This document shows, in pieces, positions 27,122 through 35,723 of a stretch of 64,000 nucleotides of DNA. The notes below the pieces were generated by a model that did not search any database, was not told the DNA's origin, and saw only the letters and a program-made list of their open reading frames with translations. Position 1 is the first letter of the stretch; every line of letters starts with the position of its first letter. The stretch comes from Thalassotalea hakodatensis (lineage in GTDB: Bacteria > Pseudomonadota > Gammaproteobacteria > Enterobacterales > Alteromonadaceae). The position numbers were made by a program, and so were the translations under genes. Location of the stretch: assembly GCF_030295995.1 (NCBI RefSeq), contig NZ_AP027365.1, positions 3,318,066-3,382,065 of the forward strand. Direction: 5' to 3'.

Positions 27122-27442
27122 TACTCTCTCCTAGCGATTTAAAATAAGACAATCACAATATGTAACTCATGCTGTAACTTGTCATACTGAACAACAAAAA
27201 GAGTAAGCCAACCACCAATCATAGATATAATATATAATTTTTATCATCACTATTCACATAAAAAATATCAAAAAATATTTAGACATTTTTACATTAAATA
27301 ACAAATAGCTAGTTTATGTAGACTTTCATATTCAAATACAATAAAACCTAAAAAGAAGAAAGTTAGACTAAAATCTAGTTGATTTGCCATTCTATTAATG
27401 ACATAAAGCTTATTTATTTAAATGATATAAGCTATTAATCAG
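27122..27442. promoter_or_regulatory. Divergent aceA / lysR control region
   Basis: An AT-rich 321-base spacer. It contains TAGACTAAAATCTA (27364-27377), an inverted TAGA/TCTA pair of the kind LysR proteins bind. It also contains AGCTTAT and ATAAGCT (27407-27413, 27427-27433), 7-base inverted arms next to the lysR start. TAGACTTTCAT (27319-27329) recurs with one change upstream of glcB. All are candidates only. No other gene was seen. Confidence 0.4.
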
Positions 27443-28390
27443 ATGAATATTTCAAAAATTGATCTTAACTTACTTATCTATCTAGACGTTTTGCTTCGAG
27501 AGAAAAATGTGACTAGGGCCGCAGGTCAACTAAACATTACTCAGCCTGCTATGAGCAATGGTTTGAAGCGTTTACGCACATTGTTTAATGATCCAATCTT
27601 AGTAAGAACATCTGATGGAATGGTACCAACTGAACGTGCTAGAGCACTTTCACCGATGATCAGAAAGATTCTACTTGAATTAGAAGAAGCATTACAAGGT
27701 GAGGAAGAGTTTAACGAGAAAACCAGTCAACGCGTGTTTCGATTAATGGCAAGCGATTACGCCGCTTCTACCCTCTTGCCAGTTTTACTTCGAAAAGTAA
27801 ATCGCATAGCACCTAATGTGACAATCGATATTATGACCCCTAGCGACGTTAACTTTCATGATGTTGAAGCGGGCAAAATTGATATGGCAATCAACCGGTT
27901 TGATGAACTACCACAATCATTTCATCAAAAAACTATTTGGCGCGACGAATTTTCATGTTTATTAAGTGCAGATAATGAAGTTGTTACTAAATTCAACTTA
28001 AACAGCTACTTAGCTTCAAAGCATGTTTGGGTATCTAAAACCGGTTTTGGTGTAGGTGTTGGTATGGATCCAAAAGATGTGCAAAAACTAGGGTGGGTTG
28101 ACGAGGCATTAGCGCGTTTAGGTAAAAAGCGAGATATAAAGGTTTTTACGCGTAGTTATCATGTGGCAATGCAACTCGCTTTTGAAGATGGCTTAGTTGC
28201 AACATTACCTACTAAGGCAGCCATGCTTCATAAAGATGATGCGAATTACACCATTTTAAAACCCCCTTTTGACATTCCAGATATTGAGCTAAAAATGATA
28301 TGGAGCCCTTTACTGCATCATGATGCAAGTCATATATGGTTCAGGCAGCTAGTGATTGAAGCAGCAAATGAACACGGTAATGATCGTTAA
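27443..28390 (+). CDS. LysR family transcriptional regulator
   Basis: A 315-residue LysR regulator with the N-terminal winged helix-turn-helix (residues 6-65, DLNLLIYLDVLLREKNVTRAA, then NITQPAMSNGLKRLR) and a substrate-binding domain from about 95. The early sequence resembles NodD/LinR-like and PcaQ-type proteins, but no precise subfamily is claimed. It is divergent from aceA and followed after 5 bases by lrgA and lrgB, so it probably controls these and perhaps aceA and glcB. The effector is unknown; glyoxylate or acetate derivatives would fit the setting. Confidence 0.9.
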   Translation: MNISKIDLNLLIYLDVLLREKNVTRAAGQLNITQPAMSNGLKRLRTLFNDPILVRTSDGMVPTERARALSPMIRKILLELEEALQGEEEFNEKTSQRVFRLMASDYAASTLLPVLLRKVNRIAPNVTIDIMTPSDVNFHDVEAGKIDMAINRFDELPQSFHQKTIWRDEFSCLLSADNEVVTKFNLNSYLASKHVWVSKTGFGVGVGMDPKDVQKLGWVDEALARLGKKRDIKVFTRSYHVAMQLAFEDGLVATLPTKAAMLHKDDANYTILKPPFDIPDIELKMIWSPLLHHDASHIWFRQLVIEAANEHGNDR

Positions 28391-28395
28391 CCATT

Positions 28396-28746
28396 ATGCC
28401 TGCGCCATTATATTCACTTATTGCCATCTTAGCCTGTTTATTTACAGGTTACGGAATTCATTTTGCCATTGGTGGCTTACCCCCTAGTCTTTACGGAATG
28501 ATACTATTTACCATATCGTTACATTACAGGCTAATAGATGATAAAACGGTAGCAAATAGTATCAGTTGGACTTTAAAAAACATGGGCGTCTGTTTTGTAC
28601 CTGCTGGTGTAGGCATTATTGAACACTATGACATAGTAAAGTCACATGGTATTACTTTGGTTATCATTACCTTTGTTAGCACCTGGTTACTGCTTACCTT
28701 TGTCGGATGGACAGTACAACAACAAGAAAATAAAAAAGCACGTTAA
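28396..28746 (+). CDS. lrgA: CidA/LrgA family membrane protein
   Basis: A 116-residue protein with four predicted membrane helices, containing the family features GGLPPSLYGMILF and NMGVCFVPAGVGIIEH. LrgA-type proteins pair with LrgB. Historically they were seen as holin-like, but several pairs transport small carboxylates (plant PLGG1 moves glycolate and glycerate, Bacillus PftAB moves pyruvate). The gene is 5 bases after lysR and one base before lrgB, a single operon. Its place between aceA and glcB favours a transport role for two- or three-carbon acids, which is inference. Confidence 0.85.
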   Translation: MPAPLYSLIAILACLFTGYGIHFAIGGLPPSLYGMILFTISLHYRLIDDKTVANSISWTLKNMGVCFVPAGVGIIEHYDIVKSHGITLVIITFVSTWLLLTFVGWTVQQQENKKAR

Positions 28747-28747
28747 C

Positions 28748-29449
28748 ATGGTATTTTTTAGTTCTATATTGTTTTTTTGTCTGGTAACCATCTTGATTTA
28801 TCAAGGCTTTGTGAAACTGCAACATCGGTTAAATCAGGTGTGGTTAAATCCTATGTTGTTTTCAGTAATTACGATTATTACACTGCTGATGTGGCTACAG
28901 ATTGACTATCAAACCTATCAAACTAATAGTCAAGTAATAACGTGGTTATTGCAGCCTGCAGTAGTCGCTCTTGGTTATCCACTTTATCAGCAGTTGCACA
29001 GCATGAGAAGCCAATGGAAAAGTATCACTCTATTACTCACTATTTCCGCTTCACTCGTTGTTATTATTAGCTTTTCATCCACTTATCTTATCACCAAAGA
29101 GTACGGCATTTCTGTCTCCATAGCTTTAAAATCAATAACTACCCCGATTGCGCTAGCCATTACTGAACAATTAAATGGCAATCAGGCAATTACTGCATTT
29201 GCGATAATACTTGCAGGTTTATTTGGGGCAATAATGGGTGTGCCTTGGTTACAATTAATTGGTGTAAAATCTCATAAAGCACAAGGTATTGCTGTAGGAG
29301 CTGCGAGTCATGTTTTAGGCACTGCCACCATTAGTCAACTATCATTTCAACATGCTGCCTATGGTTCTTTAGCCCTGATTATATCGGCTACTATCACAGC
29401 CATTATTTCACCCGCGATCATCCATCAATTAATGATAATGCTTAACTAA
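28748..29449 (+). CDS. lrgB: LrgB family membrane protein
   Basis: A 233-residue hydrophobic protein starting at ATG 28748, one base after the lrgA stop. A longer frame upstream overlaps lrgA and is spurious. The LrgB signature appears as LKSITTPIALAITEQLNG (about 126-143) and GIAVGAASHVLGTA (about 182-195). Partner of LrgA in the membrane. It ends 352 bases before glcB with no clear terminator in between. Confidence 0.88.
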   Translation: MVFFSSILFFCLVTILIYQGFVKLQHRLNQVWLNPMLFSVITIITLLMWLQIDYQTYQTNSQVITWLLQPAVVALGYPLYQQLHSMRSQWKSITLLLTISASLVVIISFSSTYLITKEYGISVSIALKSITTPIALAITEQLNGNQAITAFAIILAGLFGAIMGVPWLQLIGVKSHKAQGIAVGAASHVLGTATISQLSFQHAAYGSLALIISATITAIISPAIIHQLMIMLN

Positions 29450-29801
29450 CGTATTGCTAATAACATAATATTTTACATCATACATTCATCAAAGATTGCT
29501 ATTTAAAAACATACATTCACATCATGAATATCTGTTATCACAAAAGACAATACTTGTGCTTTTTGATTCTGAGCAAATAGCGAATGAAATAAATTTTTAT
29601 TTAAAATCAATAAATTAAATAGAAAAACAAACCTTAGATCTTATTGTATATTTTTACTAAAAACTTCGCATAGACTTTTATGCTATTGAATAACCCTTGT
29701 TAACTGATACATTCATGCTGACACTGAATTGACAACACCCCTGAAAACTTTCTTTTTGATGTTGTTACTTTGATCACAACGAATAATGACGAGGAATCAT
29801 C
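29450..29801. other. lrgB-glcB intergenic region
   Basis: 352 AT-rich bases with no gene. TACATTCA occurs three times (29481, 29512, 29708), and TAGACTTTTAT (29671-29681) echoes a motif in the aceA/lysR spacer. The glcB ribosome binding site GAGGAATC is at the end. TTTGATCACAA at about 29768 is only a partial CRP half-site. No terminator or promoter could be placed firmly. Confidence 0.4.
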
Positions 29802-32003
29802 ATGTCTGAACGCACGCATATAGCAGGATTACAAGTATCAACATGTCTTTACGAATTTGTAGAGCACGAAGTGTTAGTTGATTTGCCGATAAAAACAGCT
29901 GACTTTTGGCAGCAATTTGCTGCCATTATTGAAGATTTATCCCCTGTCAATGCTGCGTTACTACAAACTAGAGCCGATTTACAACAAGCGATTACTGCTT
30001 GGCACGAACAACCTAGTAATGATGTAAATAACATTGAAAGCTATAAAGCGTTCCTTGAAAACATCGGTTATATAGTGCCTAAGGTAGAAAACTTTCATAT
30101 TACGACTGAAAATGTAGATGATGAATTAGCACAAATGGCAGGACCACAACTTGTCGTGCCTATTACCAACGCACGATTCGCACTCAATGCGGTAAATGCA
30201 CGTTGGGGAAGTTTGTATGACGCGTTATATGGCACTGATGCTATCGCTGATCAAGAAGGCTATAGAAGAACCCAGGAATATAACCCCGTGCGGGGACAAC
30301 AAGTGATTAGTTATGGGAGAGACTTTCTAGATAATGCGTTGCCATTAACCACTGGTTCTCATCAACAGGCCGTGAGTTATCAATATGTTGATAATGAGTT
30401 AATTATTACCCTTGCTGATCAAAAAACCGTTCGATTATATAACCCCTCTCAATTGTTAGGATTTCAAGGTGAACTGACTGAACCTAGTTGCTTGTTATTT
30501 GAACACAACGGTTTACGCTTTGAAGTTAACTTTAACGCAAACAGTGAAATTGCAGCAAGAGATCTAGCCGGTATTAGCGACATTACTTTAGAGTCAGCAT
30601 TAACAACAATTATGGACTGTGAAGACTCTGTAGCAACAGTCGATGCTGAAGATAAAGTTTCGGCGTATCGCAACTGGTTAGGACTTAATCAAGGAAAGCT
30701 GTCGACAAAAGTGACCAAAAACAACCAGCATTTTGTCCGCAAAATGGCCAGCGACAAATGTTATAAAACCCCAGAAGGCAACAGTTTCAGTTTAAGTGGA
30801 CGCAGTTTAATGTTTATTCGCAATGTTGGCCACTTAATGACAAACGACGCTATTATTACACAACAAGGAACGCCTGTTTATGAGGGAATTCTTGATGCAA
30901 TGATCACGGCTACTATTGCCCTTTACGATATTCTAGGTAACAACCAATTAACCAACAGCACTAAAAAATCTATCTATATTGTTAAACCAAAAATGCATGG
31001 CCCAGAAGAAGTTGCCTTTTCAGTAGCCTTATTTAGCCGTGTTGAACGTGCATTAGGTTTAGCAAAAAACACCCTAAAAATGGGGATTATGGATGAGGAA
31101 CGCCGTACTAGCGTTAATTTAAAAGCGTGTATTTTTGCCGCAAAAGAACGCGTAGTGTTTATTAATACTGGCTTTTTAGATCGCACCGGAGATGAAATAC
31201 ATACTTCTATGGCGTGCGGTGCGATGGAAAGAAAAAGTGCCATCAAAGATACCCCTTGGATTAGCGCATATGAAAATAGCAATGTTGATATAGGCTTACA
31301 GTGCGGCTTATCTAAAAAAGCACAAATAGGAAAAGGCATGTGGCCGATACCTGATAATATGGCTGATATGTTAAACAGCAAAATAGCCCATGTTAATGCC
31401 GGTGCAAACACCGCTTGGGTACCATCACCAACAGCTGCCACGTTACATGCCTTGCATTACCACCAAGTTGATGTCTTTAAAATAAGAGAGCAACTTTCAA
31501 TACGTGTTCCTGCAAGCTTAGATCACATGCTTTCGGTACCTTTAGCTAAAGGTACCAATTGGAGTAAACAAGAAATCTCCGATGAACTCGATAATAATAT
31601 TCAAGGTATTCTTGGCTATGTAGTTAGATGGGTGGATCAAGGTATAGGATGTTCAAAAGTACCAGATATTAATAATGTTGGGTTAATGGAAGATCGGGCG
31701 ACCCTCCGTATTTCAAGCCAACATGTGGCTAACTGGTTAAAGCATGGGATCTGCCATGCTGAAGATGTAGAAAATAGTTTCAAAAAAATGGCAAAAATAG
31801 TAGATCAACAAAACAGTAATGATCCTGCTTATCAGCCCATGTGCCAAGATCTTTCATCAAATGTGGCATTCAATGCCGCTAAAGCCCTTGTCTTTGAAGC
31901 TGAAGAACAACCAAATGGTTATACTGAACCTTTATTACATGCTTACCGATTAAAAGTTAAGCGTTTGAATAAGACCGACAAAGCAGTCAGCTTAATCGCG
32001 TAA
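29802..32003 (+). CDS. glcB: Malate synthase G
   Basis: Condenses glyoxylate with acetyl-CoA to malate, completing the glyoxylate shunt begun by AceA. The 733-residue protein is typical of the G isoform (E. coli GlcB is 723). Recognisable segments are SGRSLMFIRNVGHLM (catalytic Arg region, about 332-346), IMDEERRTSVNL, and KVPDINNVGLMEDRATLRIS (about 621-640), which carries the catalytic Asp. Start ATG at 29802 with GAGGAATC upstream. It has its own long upstream region and may be controlled together with aceA. Confidence 0.97.
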   Translation: MSERTHIAGLQVSTCLYEFVEHEVLVDLPIKTADFWQQFAAIIEDLSPVNAALLQTRADLQQAITAWHEQPSNDVNNIESYKAFLENIGYIVPKVENFHITTENVDDELAQMAGPQLVVPITNARFALNAVNARWGSLYDALYGTDAIADQEGYRRTQEYNPVRGQQVISYGRDFLDNALPLTTGSHQQAVSYQYVDNELIITLADQKTVRLYNPSQLLGFQGELTEPSCLLFEHNGLRFEVNFNANSEIAARDLAGISDITLESALTTIMDCEDSVATVDAEDKVSAYRNWLGLNQGKLSTKVTKNNQHFVRKMASDKCYKTPEGNSFSLSGRSLMFIRNVGHLMTNDAIITQQGTPVYEGILDAMITATIALYDILGNNQLTNSTKKSIYIVKPKMHGPEEVAFSVALFSRVERALGLAKNTLKMGIMDEERRTSVNLKACIFAAKERVVFINTGFLDRTGDEIHTSMACGAMERKSAIKDTPWISAYENSNVDIGLQCGLSKKAQIGKGMWPIPDNMADMLNSKIAHVNAGANTAWVPSPTAATLHALHYHQVDVFKIREQLSIRVPASLDHMLSVPLAKGTNWSKQEISDELDNNIQGILGYVVRWVDQGIGCSKVPDINNVGLMEDRATLRISSQHVANWLKHGICHAEDVENSFKKMAKIVDQQNSNDPAYQPMCQDLSSNVAFNAAKALVFEAEEQPNGYTEPLLHAYRLKVKRLNKTDKAVSLIA

Positions 32004-32069
32004 TGAACCAATAATTCAATGGGAACAACGATTAATCTCAAAATTTCGACCGCTTATCCCAAAGCATTC

Positions 32070-32120
32070 GCATTTACTCGTTATTACAATTAAAGTAAAA
32101 ATGTAATAACGAGTAAATGC
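32070..32120. repeat. Perfect 19-base inverted repeat downstream of glcB
   Basis: GCATTTACTCGTTATTACA and its exact complement flank a 13-base A-rich loop. The stem is long and perfect, but neither side has a T-run, so it is not an ordinary terminator. It begins 67 bases after the glcB stop and ends 53 bases before the next gene. No second copy was noticed in the window. Confidence 0.75.
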
Positions 32121-32172
32121 AAAAGTTAGCAAAGTGTTAATTGCGCGATAAATTTGGTGAGAGGGTGAGACA

Positions 32173-32568
32173 ATGAAATCATTGGCTAAACAAACACTAA
32201 TCAAAAGTACCATCTGCATACTTTTATTAGGAACAGGAAGTATAAGCGCTGGACCAAGAACAAATATCGATTCTGAAAATTTAACAAAAACTCAAGCAAA
32301 TTATATATTTTTTGCACCGCAAGTAATGTCACAAGGGACTAATTATTCTTCACTGTTTACATCTACCCAACATTACTCAACATTACTCACTAATAATACC
32401 AAACACTCCCAACTTGCACGTTGTGCCAAAAAGAAAAATGAGCTTTATGAGTTAACAACCATTATTAACGATAAGTTACATGTATTCCTTTCTTATTTCG
32501 ACGATACACCTAAATATCAATTTGCTGATAAGCGCAAAAATAAAGAAGCCTTACCTATTGAAGGTTAA
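32173..32568 (+). CDS. Secreted hypothetical protein (131 aa)
   Basis: Unrecognised protein. ATG at 32173 follows a good purine-rich ribosome binding site (GAGGGTGAG). Residues 1-27 form a signal peptide (STICILLLGTGSISAG). The mature part is Asn/Thr/Ser-rich at first, with a locally repeated STQHYSTLL. It ends in a charged segment with a single cysteine (C93) and many Lys. It has no near partner on either side. Base composition is like its neighbours. It could be a lineage-specific periplasmic protein. Confidence 0.6.
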   Translation: MKSLAKQTLIKSTICILLLGTGSISAGPRTNIDSENLTKTQANYIFFAPQVMSQGTNYSSLFTSTQHYSTLLTNNTKHSQLARCAKKKNELYELTTIINDKLHVFLSYFDDTPKYQFADKRKNKEALPIEG

Positions 32569-32920
32569 TGATAAAGTCACTGTAAAATCCTTTACATTCC
32601 TAACTTTTCTATAGTACATTTTATTTCTCATCATATTGAAAATAAAGAACATTGAATTCAACCCCTTTGTTTTAACATATAATCTCCCAAAACTGATAGG
32701 GCGGCTACAAAGCACACAATTATGCTATTAAAAAAGCTTATGGCCACTAGATAACCTGAGCTCAGGTTAGACACTAACCCACACAGCAAAAACAACTCAT
32801 CCATTATCACATTACCTTGTTATTAAAGTTGATTTAGTTAAACAACCAAAACACGATAAAGTCTTGTGCTAACTTATTAAATTTATTATGTTTAATACAT
32901 AATAATAATAAAGGATATTT
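32569..32920. other. Intergenic region with an operator-like palindrome
   Basis: 352 bases without a gene. The main feature is the palindrome at 32752-32769 described separately. The rest is AT-rich; the last bases contain AAAGGATAT, a ribosome binding site for the hydrolase at 32921. Confidence 0.5.
32752..32779. repeat. 18-base perfect palindrome overlapping a second inverted repeat
   Basis: TAACCTGAGCTCAGGTTA (32752-32769) is a perfect palindrome with no spacer. Its right half also pairs with a second arm: GGTTAG (32765-32770), ACA, CTAACC (32774-32779). It resembles an operator for a dimeric repressor or a MerR-type activator. It is 150 bases upstream of the serine hydrolase gene. The regulator is unknown. 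Confidence 0.55.
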
Positions 32921-34015
32921 ATGAATTTATATATCACCCTAACCTGTTTAGCATTAATCTCGACATTTAGTCATGCATACACTTATGCATTACAACCCTT
33001 GAATAACTCACTTGATATTAAAAAAGCGACTCCTGTACCAACACAAAATTTAGCAACGTTTACTCCGCAAAAGCTGCAAAAATTGAACGAGTTTCTCAAA
33101 ACATCAAATACTTCCTCCTTAGTATTAATGAGCAAAGGTAAAGTGGTATTTGAATTTGGCGATATTCACAAAAAACATACCATTCACTCTATCAGGAAAC
33201 CCATGTTGAATGCTTTATTCGGCATTTATGTCGATCGTGGCATAATCAAACTTGATACTACACTCGATTCGCTTGAAATAGACGATATTATTCCACTTAC
33301 AGACTTAGAAAAAAGCGCAACAATCCAACAACTTTTAAAAAGTCGCTCAGGCATTTACCTTCCTTCCGCCGCAACATCAAACTCTATGCTAACGAATATG
33401 CCTAAACGAGGTGCTTTTTCACCTGGAGAAAAATTTATTTACAATAATTGGGATTTTAATGTTGCGGGTGCTATTTTTGAAAAATTAACTGGCGATAATA
33501 TCTATTCTGCCTTTTATCGAGAAATTGCTAAACCCTTAAATATGCATGACTATAGGGGACAATATATCACTATTAATGAAAATACGAATATTGCCGAGTT
33601 AACTGTCGATGGCTTTTATCAATATGAACACGAAAAATCAAAATTTCCTGCATATCATTTTCGAATGTCAGCATATGATATGGCACTTTTTGGGCAATTG
33701 TATGAAAGAAACGGTATTTGGAATAATGAACAAATTATTTCTAAAGAGTGGATTACGAAAAGCACAACATCTTATTCAGTGACAAACCCTTTTATGGACT
33801 TTGGCTACGGCCTGCTTTGGTATGTGATTAACGCAAATGATAAAAGACCAAACAAAGCGTTTTACCATACAGGTGTTGGCGTTCATATGTTAGCGGTTTA
33901 CCCTGGTTCAGATTTTGTTTTAGTACATCGGGTAGATACCGAGTCGACTATTCAATTTGAACAAAAAAACCTATATAAAATTATTTCATTGGTATTTGAT
34001 GCATTAGAGCAATAA
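32921..34015 (+). CDS. Exported serine hydrolase (class C beta-lactamase fold)
   Basis: A 364-residue periplasmic enzyme of the beta-lactamase/esterase (EstB-like) family. It has a signal peptide (residues 1-19, cleaved near SHA-YTY). The three active-site motifs are present: S90-I-R-K93 (S-x-x-K), Y174-N-N176 (Y-x-N) and H316-T-G318 in place of K-T-G. Such proteins are more often esterases or D-amino-acid peptidases than true beta-lactamases, so no resistance function is claimed. It runs into a strong terminator that overlaps its stop codon. Confidence 0.87.
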   Translation: MNLYITLTCLALISTFSHAYTYALQPLNNSLDIKKATPVPTQNLATFTPQKLQKLNEFLKTSNTSSLVLMSKGKVVFEFGDIHKKHTIHSIRKPMLNALFGIYVDRGIIKLDTTLDSLEIDDIIPLTDLEKSATIQQLLKSRSGIYLPSAATSNSMLTNMPKRGAFSPGEKFIYNNWDFNVAGAIFEKLTGDNIYSAFYREIAKPLNMHDYRGQYITINENTNIAELTVDGFYQYEHEKSKFPAYHFRMSAYDMALFGQLYERNGIWNNEQIISKEWITKSTTSYSVTNPFMDFGYGLLWYVINANDKRPNKAFYHTGVGVHMLAVYPGSDFVLVHRVDTESTIQFEQKNLYKIISLVFDALEQ

Positions 34016-34052
34016 GAAAGGGTCCATTGTCACTATCAATGGACCCTTTCTT
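34014..34052. terminator. Strong bidirectional terminator
   Basis: A perfect 16-base stem AAGAAAGGGTCCATTG/CAATGGACCCTTTCTT with a 7-base loop. It overlaps the stop codon of the hydrolase gene and precedes the convergent coiled-coil gene's stop by about 10 bases. A- and T-rich flanks allow use in both directions. Confidence 0.88.
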
Positions 34053-34061
34053 TAACGAGCT

Positions 34062-35009
34062 TTAAAATTGATAGCGTTTAGACTTCGCCAATAATTGCTT
34101 AGAATTAATATCGTCGCCAGCGCAGGCACGAATGTCTTTTTTACTGAACACAATAACGCTGTCTTTATAGCGATTCCCTTGTTTTTCACCGCCTGATTTA
34201 ATCAGCAAATTGACATTTTCATTGTTTGGTACTGCTTTTAAGCCGTTACCATATAAACAAAACGTTTCTGCCAGTGAATAAGACAAAGACTGATAGTAGG
34301 CAATACGCTCTTTTTCACGTTCTGCTTGTTTAACAAGCTGTGCTTTTCTTACTTCCTTGTCTTGCTTTTCTAATGACTTCATTAAACTTTTTAGTTTGTC
34401 TTTTTGAGCCTGTAATGATTTTACGGCTGATTGCAATTCAGCTTTTGATTCCTTATCTGCTCTGCGTAATTGGAACTCATGATCTCTTAACTCTCGCTCT
34501 ATCTCTCGAAGCTCATACGTAGTATCACGACGTCTTTCCCTTAAATCGCGGTAACTTTCGTGATTTTCATGCATTGCTTCCATAGCTTGTTCATAGTCAC
34601 TGGCGGCGCTTTCCATCGCTTCTGCAACTTTTTGTTCTATCTCAACATCAATAAGTCCATTAAATTCAATATCTTCTACTGCTGGTAAAGGTGGTATTGG
34701 TGCTCGAGGAGGCATTGGTACGCCGTCAGGCAAATTAAAACTAAATCCTACATTCCCCCAATGGCTTCGAAATGTGCTTGAGCTAATGGAAAACAAAACG
34801 CCTTGTCCTTTAAGATAGGTAGTTTCAACCCCGTTAATTGCGATTGTTTTTCCGTTGTGTTCTTGTGTTGAGGCTGATTTAATAATCTTGCTCATTATCG
34901 CCAATTGCTTATGCATAGCAACAAACTCATCTGTAGATGACGCCAATACAGTCATTGACATAAAAGCTGGTAGTGCGGCACATAAAGCCGTAGTTGCGTA
35001 CTTTTTCAT
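34062..35009 (-). CDS. Exported coiled-coil protein of unknown function
   Basis: Unrecognised 315-residue protein. A signal peptide ends near residue 24 (MSMTVLASS). Then comes a beta-rich stretch to about 97, a Pro-rich hinge (98-110, PMPPRAPIPPLP), and a long charged coiled coil from about 125 to 240. A C-terminal globular part contains two cysteines (C251, C296) that could form a disulfide. It is the third gene of an operon with a sigma factor and a membrane protein (3-base gap to the latter). It may be the periplasmic sensor or effector of that system. Confidence 0.75.
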   Translation of the reverse strand: MKKYATTALCAALPAFMSMTVLASSTDEFVAMHKQLAIMSKIIKSASTQEHNGKTIAINGVETTYLKGQGVLFSISSSTFRSHWGNVGFSFNLPDGVPMPPRAPIPPLPAVEDIEFNGLIDVEIEQKVAEAMESAASDYEQAMEAMHENHESYRDLRERRRDTTYELREIERELRDHEFQLRRADKESKAELQSAVKSLQAQKDKLKSLMKSLEKQDKEVRKAQLVKQAEREKERIAYYQSLSYSLAETFCLYGNGLKAVPNNENVNLLIKSGGEKQGNRYKDSVIVFSKKDIRACAGDDINSKQLLAKSKRYQF

Positions 35010-35012
35010 GAA

Positions 35013-35723
35013 TTACTCCTCTGTGATCCAGTTAGCTGTAGTTACATTATCTTTTGCAGATGGAGCACTCGCGCCCTGATAAAGCATCGTTTCAGCAAAT
35101 CGTTTAAATGTTAATTGTTGGTGTAATTGATCATCTTGTCGTTGATCATTGATATATTTGATAAAATCATTCATGTCCTCTTTACGCTCTTTACGTGAAA
35201 CCCCCATGATATAACTTGCAAGTTGAATATTACTTTCTTGCTGTTTACCGTTAATATCAGCCGCATAATTCGCTAATACCACTTGCTGTTCATTTGCAAA
35301 GTTTTGTAATTTTTGTTCGAGTAATGCTTCAACATTTTTTGTCATTGCTGCTTGGTTACTACCTGCAAAACTAACTGTAATGCCCTGATCTTTCACGACC
35401 ACTTCTGCATTCAAAAAAACCAACGATACTGCAAATAATGAGAATACAAATGACATTGCTGGTAACCCTTGCCATTGCCACCAAGGCTTTCTGTCTGTTT
35501 CAAAGCTTGTTGAACGATCCCAGTTTGGTACAGGTTCATCTGAGGTTATATCGGCATAATGTTCGATTTTCTCAGCGACCTGTACACGCTGTTCCCATAC
35601 ATCATCTTGTTTTAAATCGCTTCTATTACGCCTTGCTGTGCCTGAGCTTTTATCCATTAACCATTCGCTAAATTGAGTATCTAATGGCGCCTCATCAGGT
35701 TCGATGTCAGTATTTTTAGACAT
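35013..35723 (-). CDS. Single-pass membrane protein, likely anti-sigma factor
   Basis: A 236-residue bitopic protein: a cytoplasmic N-terminal region of about 85 residues, one membrane helix at about 88-106 (LPAMSFVFSLFAVSLVFLN), then a periplasmic part with helices (about 120-215). No zinc-binding HxxxCxxC (ZAS) motif is present, so it is not a classical zinc anti-sigma. Its start overlaps the end of the sigma gene by 8 bases, the usual arrangement of sigma/anti-sigma pairs. The anti-sigma role is inferred from position and topology. Confidence 0.7.
   Translation of the reverse strand: MSKNTDIEPDEAPLDTQFSEWLMDKSSGTARRNRSDLKQDDVWEQRVQVAEKIEHYADITSDEPVPNWDRSTSFETDRKPWWQWQGLPAMSFVFSLFAVSLVFLNAEVVVKDQGITVSFAGSNQAAMTKNVEALLEQKLQNFANEQQVVLANYAADINGKQQESNIQLASYIMGVSRKERKEDMNDFIKYINDQRQDDQLHQQLTFKRFAETMLYQGASAPSAKDNVTTANWITEE

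Noticed and set aside
29481-29716. Three copies of TACATTCA upstream of glcB
   Set aside because: Short AT-rich word with irregular spacing (31 and 196 bases), compatible with chance.
29760-29785. A CRP-like site before glcB
   Set aside because: Only one half (TGATCACAA) fits; the other half lacks TGTGA.
32921-34015. Antibiotic-resistance beta-lactamase
   Set aside because: The fold motifs fit, but the third motif is HTG and the protein looks like an EstB-type esterase or peptidase; resistance cannot be claimed.
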